Assembly (NCBI GenBank): GCA_020637795.1 | Contig: JACKJT010000001.1 | Span: 1,426,001 to 1,490,000, forward strand | Direction: 5' to 3' | DNA length: 64,000 bases | Source of the DNA: Hoeflea sp. | Lineage (GTDB): Bacteria; Pseudomonadota; Alphaproteobacteria; Rhizobiales; Rhizobiaceae | In this document: piece by piece, positions 53,107-61,623 of the stretch | How positions within the stretch are numbered: the first letter of the stretch is position 1 | Layout of the letters: every line of letters starts with the position of its first letter | Translations under genes and position numbers: made by a program | The notes under the pieces: generated by a model | Seen by the model: the letters and a program-made list of their open reading frames with translations, nothing else | The model's database searches: none | What the model was told of the DNA's origin: nothing

Positions 53107-54504
53107 TCAGGTCACGGGAACGTAGAGCAGATATTTGCGGTTTTCCGCGACGGGTGTGACCCTGTCGCCGAAGCGGTTCAGGAACTCGTCCCGATAGCGC
53201 TTTGGCACCAGGACCCCGTCACCGGGAGCAAGCCAGGTACCCACATCCTCGATCGTCCTCAACCGGGTGATCTTGCCCTGGGTATAGAACTCGGCGGAGA
53301 AACTGCGCGCATCCAGAATGCCGAGGCGGCCCGCCCCCTGGAAGGCTTCGACGAGTTGAGCCTCGGACGGCACAGCCGAGCGGCCGAGGCCGAGGGCCGC
53401 CGCCAGGGTGAGAGCCGCGGCAACGATGAGGACTTCGGACACGCCGAGATGCACCCATTTGGTCTGCATGGGACCGGTTCGAGCCCAGAGCATCACCGCG
53501 AGAAGTGCTGCAGCCGGCACGCCCGGCAGGACGTAGGTGACAATGATGTTCGCCGCGGGCGTGAACAGCGCCAGCGGCGCCAGGGCGAACATGAGAAGGT
53601 AGAGATAGAGGCCGCCATCACCGGGCCGTTCGCGGGGAATGCCCCCGCGCAGCCGCCAGAGCAGGATCGGCAGCAACGGGCTCCACGGAAGCGTGGCCAG
53701 AATCCAGAACAGCCAGATCATTCCCTTGGGATGGGCGCGCCCGGCGCCGTAGAGGTCTCCGGACCAGCCAGGCTGCAAGAAGCGCTGGATGTGCTCGCCG
53801 ACGATGAAATAGTAGAGATAGCCGGGCGTGGCGATTTCAGCAGCCAGATACCAGGGGATGACCAGAACCGCGACCAGCACGGTTCCGCCGAGCCACGGCA
53901 GTTGCAGCAGATCCTTCCAGTTGCCGCGCCAGATCATCCATGCGGTGATCGGCATCATCGACAGAACCGTCGCCACCGGCCCCTTGGCCAGAAGCCCGAT
54001 GGCCAGCCCGAGAAAGAACAGCCAGCCCCAGCGGCGGTCTCCCTGCAGACCTCCGTAGAAGCCGGCCATGCAGGCGGTAACGCCAAGGGTGAGCGCCATG
54101 TCGGTCTGAACGAACCCCAATGCGACGAAGAACAGCGCCGAACTCGCCGCCACCAGCACGGCAACGCCGGCGGTGACCCGGTCGGTGACGGTGCGGGCCC
54201 AGAACCACAGGATCGCCAGCGTCGCAAGCGCCGACAGCAATATCCCGAGCCTGACCGCAAAAGGCGTCACGCCGAAGGCGGCTATGCCCATCGCCGAGAG
54301 CCAGGTGTGCAGCGGCGGCTTGGCCCAGAACGGAACGCCGTAGTCGAACTGCGGGGTGATCCAGTTGCCGGTTTCAACCATCTTGCGGGCGATTTCGGCG
54401 TAGCGCGCCTCGGTCGGGTCGGTCAGCGGCACCCAGATCATCGCCGCCACACGCACGGCGAGCAGCAGGAACAAACCCCAGAGGATGGCACGGCTTTTGG
54501 TCAA
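53107..54504 (-). CDS. ArnT-like glycosyltransferase, family 39
   Basis: A 465-aa inner-membrane glycosyltransferase with about 11-12 helices. The first periplasmic loop has the GT39/ArnT signature DPTEARYAEIARKMVETGNWITPQFDYGVPFWAKPPLHTWLSA with the catalytic Asp/Glu. Such enzymes take a sugar from an undecaprenyl phosphate carrier and place it on lipid A or another periplasmic acceptor. The TTG 54504 overlaps the preceding stop (TTGA) and has AGGGGA upstream; the frame also has TTG 54540. It is last in an operon with a GT2, a deacetylase and a GtrA protein. Confidence 0.88.
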   Translation of the reverse strand: MTKSRAILWGLFLLLAVRVAAMIWVPLTDPTEARYAEIARKMVETGNWITPQFDYGVPFWAKPPLHTWLSAMGIAAFGVTPFAVRLGILLSALATLAILWFWARTVTDRVTAGVAVLVAASSALFFVALGFVQTDMALTLGVTACMAGFYGGLQGDRRWGWLFFLGLAIGLLAKGPVATVLSMMPITAWMIWRGNWKDLLQLPWLGGTVLVAVLVIPWYLAAEIATPGYLYYFIVGEHIQRFLQPGWSGDLYGAGRAHPKGMIWLFWILATLPWSPLLPILLWRLRGGIPRERPGDGGLYLYLLMFALAPLALFTPAANIIVTYVLPGVPAAALLAVMLWARTGPMQTKWVHLGVSEVLIVAAALTLAAALGLGRSAVPSEAQLVEAFQGAGRLGILDARSFSAEFYTQGKITRLRTIEDVGTWLAPGDGVLVPKRYRDEFLNRFGDRVTPVAENRKYLLYVPVT

Positions 54505-55256
54505 TTCACTGTCCCCTGCAGCAGGATGTTTGTCTCGCAATCACGGCTTTCCGGCGCATGCCCTGCGCATTGCATCTGGTCGCCGGCATCACCGGGATGC
54601 AGCATCATCAGGCAGTCCGGGCCCGCCGCTGCGAGCAGGCGGGGTAACCAGTGACGAACACTGGCCGGATCGTCAAGACGGAGGAAGCCGGAGAAATCCT
54701 CGTTGACCTGGTGTCCCGCTTGCCGGAAGACCTCCCGCGCCCGGGCAGCAAGCGCCATGATCAGGATACCCTTTGCACCCCCGGCGCGCAGATTGCGCCA
54801 GCGCCCCGACCAGCTGGCGGGCAACGGAACCCTGATCCAGGTCTTCGGTCCGGATGGCAATTGCGCGACAAGCGGCGCAATGCCGGGGAAACAATGGCAA
54901 TGCTGATGGCCGTCATAATAGTCGGGAAGACTGCCGAAGAGGGAAACGAATTCGTCCGTCTGCCGCTTGAGCGAAGCCGCGACGGTGGCGCGCAGTCCGT
55001 CGGGGAGCCGCGGCCGGAGGAGTGCCCGAAGCGGCCATGCTTCGGTGTGCCCGGGAAGCGACTGGGTGAGATTGAGGTGCAGCCCGACCTGCGCGCCCGC
55101 GTCCCTCAACGCCTTGAGGCGGGCAACGTCGCCGGCGTCGATCGCATCGTTGACCATGACGGAGGTTGCATCGAGCCGGCGGGCTTCGATCAGCGAAAGG
55201 ATGACGCGGTCATGCTTGCGGCCAAGCCCGAAATCGTCAGCGATCCTCAACAGCAT
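54501..55256 (-). CDS. ChbG/HpnK (YdjC, NaxD-like) carbohydrate deacetylase
   Basis: A 251-aa YdjC-family deacetylase. The metal site is visible as the Asp pair in IADDFGLGRKHD, His in VGLHLNLT and His residues in DGHQHCHCFPG. The family removes N-acetyl groups from acetylated hexosamines. NaxD in Francisella and Bordetella deacetylates undecaprenyl-phosphate-linked N-acetylhexosamine for transfer to lipid A. ATG 55256 has AAGGGGG upstream and lies 20 bases inside the GT2 gene. The long open frame adds 28 residues without support. Confidence 0.85.
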   Translation of the reverse strand: MLLRIADDFGLGRKHDRVILSLIEARRLDATSVMVNDAIDAGDVARLKALRDAGAQVGLHLNLTQSLPGHTEAWPLRALLRPRLPDGLRATVAASLKRQTDEFVSLFGSLPDYYDGHQHCHCFPGIAPLVAQLPSGPKTWIRVPLPASWSGRWRNLRAGGAKGILIMALAARAREVFRQAGHQVNEDFSGFLRLDDPASVRHWLPRLLAAAGPDCLMMLHPGDAGDQMQCAGHAPESRDCETNILLQGTVN

Positions 55257-56214
55257 CCCCCTTGCGGCTGATGTCTTCCGCCAGGATGTAGGGGGGACGC
55301 TTCTTGGCCTCGAGAACGGACTTGCCGATATACTCGCCAAGCAGCCCCAGGAAGATCATCTGGACGCCGCCGAAGAAGGCGATCAGCGTCAGGACCGAGG
55401 CAATGCCGTTGGTCACCCCGGTGAAGAACAGGGTCTCGATGACGACATACAGACCGTAAGCCGCGCTGAACATGGCAATGACGATGCCCGCCATGGCCAT
55501 CAGCCGCAGCGGCGTGGTGGTGAAGCTGGTTATGGCGTCGATCGTCATCGACAAAAGGCGGAACGCACCGAAGCTGCTGGCGCCGTGCTCGCGCACCGGA
55601 GGTTCAAGCGGCAGGCCGGTCTGGCGAAAGCCGACCCAGCCATACAGGCCCTTCATGAACCGGTCGCTCTCGGGAAGCGAGCAAAGGGCCTTCATGAAGC
55701 GATGATTGATCAAGCGGAAATCGCCCGCGCCCGGCGGGATCTGATAGCGGATGTTGCGGTTGATGACCCAGAAGAACAGCCGGGAGGCGGCAGCCTTGAG
55801 ATATCCTTCCGAGGACCGGCGGCTGGCCTTGTAGGCATAGACGCTGTCGGCACCCTCTTCGAGCCATATGCGGACGAACTCGCTGATCATTTCCGGCGGA
55901 TGCTGAAGATCGGCATCCATCAGCACCGCCGCATCGGCGGATTGCGCAGCGTCTATGCCTGCCGACAGGGCAGCCTCCTTGCCGAAATTGCGGGAGAACT
56001 GCAGCAGGCGGACCGGGCGCGGACCGAAATCATGGGTGTCCAGAATCGAAAAACTGTCGTCGGCGCTGCCGTCATCAATGAAAATGAACCCGACGGCCAG
56101 CTGGAATTCGTCCGCCAGGGTGCCGGCAATGGCTTCCAGCCGGTCGAGCAGCTCGGGCAGCACCGCGGCCTCATTGTAGACTGGAACGACAATCGACAGG
56201 GTTTTTCCGGTCAT
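55237..56214 (-). CDS. Membrane-anchored family 2 glycosyltransferase (GtrB/ArnC/DPM1-like)
   Basis: A 325-aa glycosyltransferase that puts a sugar from a nucleotide donor on undecaprenyl phosphate. The N-terminal GT-A domain has SIVVPVYNEAAVLPELLDRL, FIDDGSADDS and the metal motif MDADLQHPPEMI. Two C-terminal helices (LMAMAGIVIAMFSAAYGLYVVIE and VLTLIAFFGGVQMIFLGLLGEYIG) anchor it in the inner membrane. Its ATG overlaps the gtrA-type stop (ATGA), and its end overlaps the deacetylase. Confidence 0.9.
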   Translation of the reverse strand: MTGKTLSIVVPVYNEAAVLPELLDRLEAIAGTLADEFQLAVGFIFIDDGSADDSFSILDTHDFGPRPVRLLQFSRNFGKEAALSAGIDAAQSADAAVLMDADLQHPPEMISEFVRIWLEEGADSVYAYKASRRSSEGYLKAAASRLFFWVINRNIRYQIPPGAGDFRLINHRFMKALCSLPESDRFMKGLYGWVGFRQTGLPLEPPVREHGASSFGAFRLLSMTIDAITSFTTTPLRLMAMAGIVIAMFSAAYGLYVVIETLFFTGVTNGIASVLTLIAFFGGVQMIFLGLLGEYIGKSVLEAKKRPPYILAEDISRKGDAVEDR

Positions 56215-56591
56215 GACTGCTTCTTTGCGAAAATGACTGCTGACGAGACAGCGAAGTTGATGATCGACGCCAGACCGATCGCCACAAGCAGCGCCACGGC
56301 CAGGGGCAGACCGGCATAAAGCGAGAGTTTTAGCAGCAGGGCGCGCAGAAGGAAGACCAAACCGCTCCAGGCCATGAACAGCAGATAGCGCCGCAAGAGA
56401 TTGTCATTGGCTTCATGGAAGGTGATGCGGCTGTGAAAGCGGAACACCACGGTCGCGCTGACGATCATCGTAAGCGCGAGGGCGATGGCCGGATCAAGGC
56501 TCGTCCACCGGGCCAGCGCCAGCGTCGCCAGATAGTCGATGGCTGCGCCGATGACCGATCCGCTGGCAAAAAGGGAGAATTTCCTGAGCAT
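56211..56591 (-). CDS. GtrA-family membrane protein, probable lipid-linked sugar flippase
   Basis: A 126-aa protein with four hydrophobic helices and the GtrA features LFASGSVIGAAIDYLATLALARW and VVFRFHSRITFHEANDNLLRRYLLFM. GtrA proteins are thought to flip undecaprenyl-phosphate sugars to the periplasm for GtrC-type or GT39 transferases. ATG 56591 is used; TTG 56597 is possible. It is the first gene of the four-gene operon and stands directly before GT2. Confidence 0.87.
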   Translation of the reverse strand: MLRKFSLFASGSVIGAAIDYLATLALARWTSLDPAIALALTMIVSATVVFRFHSRITFHEANDNLLRRYLLFMAWSGLVFLLRALLLKLSLYAGLPLAVALLVAIGLASIINFAVSSAVIFAKKQS

Positions 56592-56867
56592 CGTCAATTC
56601 TTCCGGTTGAGGGCAGGCCCTGACCGGTGCGATCCAATCATGTGACGCCCGCTGCAGCCGCTGACGCGGTGAGCCCCAAGTTCAAAACTGTTCGGGTGCC
56701 GGTATATTGGCTGCCGCCATCAACGGCAATAGACGGATTGGGGCCGCCGGGCACTGGCGCCGCAATCGCTGCTCTTGCGAGAAAGCAAGGCAAGGCCTGA
56801 AAGCTCGTGGCGCGCAGCTCGTCTCCGGACATTTCCCGACCCTGGGGAAGCCGGGTCTATCTACGGT

Positions 56868-58415
56868 TCATTCCGCCAGCAATGTCCTGTAGGCGTCGCG
56901 CAGCACGTTCTTCTGCACCTTGCCCATGGTGTTGCGCGGCAGTTCATCGAGCACGACGATGCGCTTGGGCTGCTTGAAGCGGGCGATCTTCGGCTTGATG
57001 CTGTCCAGGATCGTGGCCTCGTCGAGCTTCGCGCCAGGCCGGGGCACCAGCACGGCAACCACGCCCTCGCCAAAATCGGCATGGGGGACGCCGATGACGG
57101 CGGATTCAAGCACGCCCTCTTCCTCGTCGAGCAGCAGCTCGAGCTCCTTGGGATAGATATTGTAGCCGCCGGAAATGATCAGGTCCTTGGAGCGGCCGAC
57201 AATCTGGACATAGCCGTCGGTATCGATGACGCCGACATCGCCGGTGATGAAGAAACCGTCGCCGCGGAATTCCTCCTTGGTCTTCTCCGGCATCTGCCAG
57301 TAGCCGGTAAAGACATTGGGACCCTTGACCTCGATGATGCCGATCTCGCCCTGCGGCAAGGTCTTGCCGCTCTCGGCGTCGACGATGCGCAAGTCCACAC
57401 CCGGCAGCGGAAAGCCGACGGTGCCGGCGCGGCGTTCGCCGTCATAGGGGTTCGAGGTGTTCATGTTGGTCTCGGTCATGCCGTAGCGCTCGAGAATACG
57501 GTGGCCGGTGCGCTGTTCGAACAGCACGTGGGTTTCGGCCAGAAGCGGTGCGCTGCCGGAGACGAACAGGCGCATGTGCCTGACCAGATCGCGGGTGAAG
57601 GCGGGCTCGTCGAGCAGCCGCGTGTAGAAGGTCGGAACCCCCATCAGCGCGGTCGCCTCAGGGATATTGGCGATGATCGCCTCGGCGGAGAAGCCGGGCA
57701 GGAAGATCAGCGACGCACCGGCGCTCAGCGTCACGTTGGTGGCGACAAACAGGCCGTGGGTGTGGAAGATCGGCAGCGCGTGCAAGAGCACATCGTCCCT
57801 GGTGAAGCGCCAGACATCGACCAGGGTCTGAGCATTCGACAGCAGGTTGGCGTGACTGAGCATGGCGCCCTTTGAGCGGCCGGTGGTGCCCGACGTGTAG
57901 AGGATGGCGGCAAGGTCACCCGCCGACCGCGCCACGGTTTCGAAGGCAGTCGGTGCGGCGAGCCCGGCATCAAGCAGCGAGCCCGCGGAAGTCTCGTGAT
58001 TCTGCCAGACGCCCATGGTCTCGAGCCCGATGCCGAGCCTGGCGGTCAGCGCCTCGTAGTCGGCGCGCTTCTTCGGATCGCAGACGAAGATGCGCGGGGT
58101 GGCGTTGCCAAGAAAATACTCGATTTCCGCCGGCGTGTAGCCGGTATTGAGCGGCAGGAAGACGGCGCCGGCGCGGACGACGGCGAGATAAAGCATGATG
58201 GCTTCGATGGATTTGGGCACCTGTACCGCAACGCGGTCGCCGGGCTTGACCCCGAGATCCACAAGCACGTTGGCGAACCGGCCGGACACATCCTCGACAT
58301 CGCCATAGGTGAAGCGGCGGCCATCGTCCGGCAGGGTCGCAAACAGCGCGTTGCGGCCTTCGGGCGTCGACAGCTTGTCGGCAAGCAGTCCGTCAAAGAG
58401 ATAGTTTTCAGCCAT
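56868..58415 (-). CDS. matB: Malonyl-CoA synthetase
   Basis: A 515-aa acyl-CoA synthetase of the ANL superfamily that makes malonyl-CoA from malonate, ATP and CoA. The P-loop is ILYTSGTTGRSKGAMLSH, the adenylate motifs are ERYGMTETNMN and FFITGDVGVIDTDGYV, and the catalytic C-terminal Lys is in LPRNTMGKVQKNVL. Last gene of the mat operon, next to malonyl-CoA decarboxylase. ATG 58415 has AGGAA at proper spacing; ATG 58421, which overlaps the decarboxylase stop, is the alternative start. Confidence 0.95.
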   Translation of the reverse strand: MAENYLFDGLLADKLSTPEGRNALFATLPDDGRRFTYGDVEDVSGRFANVLVDLGVKPGDRVAVQVPKSIEAIMLYLAVVRAGAVFLPLNTGYTPAEIEYFLGNATPRIFVCDPKKRADYEALTARLGIGLETMGVWQNHETSAGSLLDAGLAAPTAFETVARSAGDLAAILYTSGTTGRSKGAMLSHANLLSNAQTLVDVWRFTRDDVLLHALPIFHTHGLFVATNVTLSAGASLIFLPGFSAEAIIANIPEATALMGVPTFYTRLLDEPAFTRDLVRHMRLFVSGSAPLLAETHVLFEQRTGHRILERYGMTETNMNTSNPYDGERRAGTVGFPLPGVDLRIVDAESGKTLPQGEIGIIEVKGPNVFTGYWQMPEKTKEEFRGDGFFITGDVGVIDTDGYVQIVGRSKDLIISGGYNIYPKELELLLDEEEGVLESAVIGVPHADFGEGVVAVLVPRPGAKLDEATILDSIKPKIARFKQPKRIVVLDELPRNTMGKVQKNVLRDAYRTLLAE

Positions 58416-58417
58416 TT

Positions 58418-59740
58418 TCATTTCCTGCCATTATTGATTGTGGCCGCCGCATCGGCCAGCGTCTTGACCTCCCGCGAGGCCACCACCGTGTGGTTTTCGG
58501 CGAAGCCCTCGTGGAATTGACCGATCTTCCTGAGATCATAAAGGTAGTTCACCATCAAGCCGCAGGACTGCCGCACCCCGTTTTCCGACAGGTCGGCGCC
58601 GGCATGGATGTCGTGCACCATGGCGCCGTTGTTGAGGTGAAAGCGCGCCACCGGATCCAGCGGCACGCCGTTGCGGTCCTTCTGGTTGATCAGGTAGTGG
58701 GCTGCCTGGCGGCGCAGCCATTGCGCCTGGTCCTTCAGCCCGGCCAGATCACCGGTTTCCGTGGCAACCCTGACAGCGTCGGCAACAGCGCCCGCATCCG
58801 GCTGGTCGGCAAGCGACTGGCTGAGCCAGCGGCAGAAGCCCGGGATCGGCGACAGGGTGACGAAGGTGGTGATCGATTTCACCTCGGCCTGCAGGTCCTC
58901 GACCACCTGCTTGATCAGCGAATTGCCGAAGGAGACGCCGCGCAGGCCCGCCTGGCAGTTGGAAATGGAGTAGAACACCGCCGTATCGGCGCTTGCGGGA
59001 TCGAGGGTCTCGCGGTTTTCTGCCAGGATATCCTGCACCGAGCCCGGCACGCCCTTGACCAGCGCCACCTCGACGAAGATCAGCGGATCGTCCGGCATGG
59101 CGGGGTGGAAGAAGGCGTAGCAGCGCCGGTCGGCGGGTTCGACCCGGCGGCGCAGATCGTCCCAATCATCGATGGCATGAACGGCTTCGTACCTGATGAT
59201 CTTTTCGAGGATGTTGGCGGGGCTCTGCCAGTGGATCCGCCGCGGCACCAGGAAGCCGCGGTTGAACCAGGAGCCGAACAGGTGCTGGAAATCGAGATCG
59301 GTCCGCCCGAAGCTTGGATTGTCCTTGAGCAGGGTGAGCAGCCGGGCCCGCATCTTCACCAGTTCGCCGGTGGCGCCGGGAACCCGGTTGATGCGGCGCA
59401 GCAGTTCCTGCCGCCGCGGTTCGGCAGCCTCGAGCAGGCCGGCAAAATTTTCGGGTGACCGGTCTGCCTGGTAGGCTGCGGTCAGTTCCATCAGCCGCTC
59501 GGTGTCGATGTCGAGCTGCTCGGTCAGATAGCGGAAGAATTCGACTTCGGCCTCGTGCGTCAGTTCGCTGAAGCGAGACAGGATCTGCTGCCCCATGCTG
59601 TGAGAGGCCCCCTCGCTCGAACTGGCAATCAGCGCTTCGCAGAGTGCGGTGATCGAGCGTCCGTCGCCCTTGACCTGTGCGATATTGGGGCGTTCGAACA
59701 GCGTCGACAGCAGATCGTAGAAAAAGCCCGACCGGTTCAA
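58418..59740 (-). CDS. matA: Malonyl-CoA decarboxylase
   Basis: A 440-aa enzyme releasing CO2 from malonyl-CoA to give acetyl-CoA. The N-terminal helical domain (FYDLLSTLFERPNIAQVKGDG) is followed by the GNAT-like catalytic domain with the active-site Ser in GVSFGNSLIKQV and His in DPVARFHLNNGAMVHDIH. TTG 59740 overlaps the matM stop (TTGA) and has GGGGAGG before it; the longer frame adds 28 His/Pro-rich residues. With matB it turns malonate into acetyl-CoA. Confidence 0.95.
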   Translation of the reverse strand: MNRSGFFYDLLSTLFERPNIAQVKGDGRSITALCEALIASSSEGASHSMGQQILSRFSELTHEAEVEFFRYLTEQLDIDTERLMELTAAYQADRSPENFAGLLEAAEPRRQELLRRINRVPGATGELVKMRARLLTLLKDNPSFGRTDLDFQHLFGSWFNRGFLVPRRIHWQSPANILEKIIRYEAVHAIDDWDDLRRRVEPADRRCYAFFHPAMPDDPLIFVEVALVKGVPGSVQDILAENRETLDPASADTAVFYSISNCQAGLRGVSFGNSLIKQVVEDLQAEVKSITTFVTLSPIPGFCRWLSQSLADQPDAGAVADAVRVATETGDLAGLKDQAQWLRRQAAHYLINQKDRNGVPLDPVARFHLNNGAMVHDIHAGADLSENGVRQSCGLMVNYLYDLRKIGQFHEGFAENHTVVASREVKTLADAAATINNGRK

Positions 59741-61053
59741 ATTCCTCCCCCCATGACCAGGTTCGGCAGGAAGGTCGCGATCGACGGGAAGATGCACAGA
59801 AGCACGATGGCGAGGATCATGCACATCACGTAGGGCAGCGAGCCGCGCAGGATGGTGCCGAGGGAAATGTCCGGCGCGATCGAATTGATGACATAGAGGT
59901 TGAGGCCGACGGGCGGGGTGATGAGGCCGATTTCCATGTTGATGGTCAGCACGACGGCGAACCAGTAGGGATCAAAGCCGGCCGAAGTGATGATCGGCAG
60001 CAGGATCGGCGCCGTCATCAGGATCACCGCCACCGGCGGCAGGAAGAAGCCGGCTACGAGCAGGAAGACGTTGATGATCGCCATCAGCACCCAGCGATTA
60101 ACCTCGAGATCGGAAATCCAGCCGGCAATGGACTGGGTGACGAAGGTCGAGGACAGGGTGAAGGCGAACAGCTCCGAGGCCGCGATGATCATCATGATCA
60201 TCACCGACTCGCGGGTCGAATCGCGGAACATGTCGAGAAACGGCCTGGCCGAGAACATCCTGTAGACGACGACCACCAGCACAAGGCAGAACAGCGCGCC
60301 GACGCCGGCGGCCTCTGACGGGGTCGCCACCCCGCCATAGAGCACGAACAGGATGCCAGCGACGATGGCCAGGAACGGCAATACCCGCGGCAGGATCTCG
60401 AATTTCTGCTTCAGCGAGTAATGCTGCGTCACATCCGACAGCTTCAGCCCGCTGCGCCAGCAGGAAAACAGCGTCCAAGCCATGAAGATGGCCGTCAGCA
60501 TCAGCCCCGGAATCACGCCGGCGAGAAACAGCCGGCCAATCGAGGTTTCAGTCGAGATGCCGTAGACGATCATGGTGATCGAGGGCGGAATGAGAATGCC
60601 GAGTGTGCCGCCGGCGGCAATCGAGCCCGCGGAGATCTCGTCGGGATAGCCGCGCTTGCGCATTTCCGGAATGCCCATCTTGCCGATGGCAGCACAGGTT
60701 GCGGGCGAGGAGCCGGACAGTGCCGAGAAGATCGAGCAGGCGCCGAGGTTGGAGAGAACCAGGCCGCCGGGCACGCGGTTGAGCCAGCGGTCGAGCGCCT
60801 CGTAGAGATCCTTGCCGGCCGGCGAATTGGAGACCGCGGCCCCCATCAGGATGAACATCGGGATCGAAACCAGGGTGAAGGAATTCAGCCCGGAAAAGAA
60901 TGTCTCGCCGAGAATGTCGAGCGAGCGAAAGCCGTCGATCAACAGCAGGGTCCCGATGGAGACGGCGCCGAGCGCAAAGGCGATCGGCATGCCGATGGCA
61001 AACAGGGCGATCAGAACGAGAAGAATGAGAAGGCCGATTTCGAGCGGGCTCAT
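59737..61053 (-). CDS. matM: Malonate TRAP transporter large permease (DctM family)
   Basis: A 438-aa DctM-type subunit with around 12 helices: VSIPMFILMGAAVSNSPAGKDLYEALDRWL, SIFSALSGSSPATCAAIGKMGIPEM, AAGGTLGILIPPSITMIVYG and TPPVGLNLYVINSIAPDISLG. ATG 61053 overlaps the DctQ stop codon. The longer frame is spurious. The order DctP-DctQ-DctM-matA-matB equals the matPQMAB operon described in Sinorhizobium meliloti. Confidence 0.93.
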   Translation of the reverse strand: MSPLEIGLLILLVLIALFAIGMPIAFALGAVSIGTLLLIDGFRSLDILGETFFSGLNSFTLVSIPMFILMGAAVSNSPAGKDLYEALDRWLNRVPGGLVLSNLGACSIFSALSGSSPATCAAIGKMGIPEMRKRGYPDEISAGSIAAGGTLGILIPPSITMIVYGISTETSIGRLFLAGVIPGLMLTAIFMAWTLFSCWRSGLKLSDVTQHYSLKQKFEILPRVLPFLAIVAGILFVLYGGVATPSEAAGVGALFCLVLVVVVYRMFSARPFLDMFRDSTRESVMIMMIIAASELFAFTLSSTFVTQSIAGWISDLEVNRWVLMAIINVFLLVAGFFLPPVAVILMTAPILLPIITSAGFDPYWFAVVLTINMEIGLITPPVGLNLYVINSIAPDISLGTILRGSLPYVMCMILAIVLLCIFPSIATFLPNLVMGGGI

Positions 61054-61547
61054 GCGTGGCTCTCCCCGGTTCCGGTCCAGTTCTTGTAGATCTCGGCGAT
61101 GTATTGCAGGCACAGGATGATGATGCCGAGCGGCAGCGGCAGCAGCGGAATCCACAGGGGCAGCGCCCACACGGTGTCGGTGGTCCAGCCCTTCGACAGC
61201 GCCTCGTAGAAATAGTGCCAGCCGGACCAGGCCAGCAGGCCGCAGAACGCCAGGCTCAGAACCGCGGCCAGGACGTCAAGCAACCGCTTGGCCGCCCCAC
61301 CCATGAGATTTGGCAGGAGATCGACCGAGACATGTCCCTTGAGCATCAGCACATAAGGCGCGCCGATGAAGGTGGAGGCGATCATGGCGTAGACCACGAA
61401 TTCGGTCTGCCAGATGGTGGAAGCGCCCAGGAAGTAGCGCATGAACACCATCTGCGACACCACGAGCGTGGAAGCGGCGATCAGCAGCATTGATGCCAGG
61501 CCGCACAGCTGCGACAGCCTGTCGACGACCGAAACAAAGCGTTTCAT
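61050..61547 (-). CDS. matQ: Malonate TRAP transporter small permease (DctQ family)
   Basis: A 165-aa four-helix subunit. It starts MKRFVSVVDRLSQLCG, has the DctQ core TIWQTEFVVYAMIASTFIGAPYVLMLKGHVSVDLL, and ends in a last helix LPLPLGIIILCLQYIAEIYKNW. The ATG 61547 has CGGAG directly before it, a tight spacing that may lower translation, and lies 76 bases after the binding-protein stop with a hairpin in between. Its stop overlaps the matM start. Confidence 0.88.
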   Translation of the reverse strand: MKRFVSVVDRLSQLCGLASMLLIAASTLVVSQMVFMRYFLGASTIWQTEFVVYAMIASTFIGAPYVLMLKGHVSVDLLPNLMGGAAKRLLDVLAAVLSLAFCGLLAWSGWHYFYEALSKGWTTDTVWALPLWIPLLPLPLGIIILCLQYIAEIYKNWTGTGESHA

Positions 61548-61586
61548 CTCCGGGCAATCCTCGAATTGAAAGACAGGACAGGCAGA

Positions 61587-61620
61587 GCGGAAAGGGGGAG
61601 GCGAACCTCCCCCGGTCCGC
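61587..61620 (-). other. Stem-loop after the malonate TRAP binding-protein gene
   Basis: A two-part stem (GCGGA/TCCGC, then 8-bp GGGGGAGG/CCTCCCCC with tetraloop CGAA) begins three bases after the matP stop. It lacks a T-run and sits between the binding protein and membrane subunits, as in the other two transporter operons. Confidence 0.78.
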
Positions 61621-61623
61621 CGC

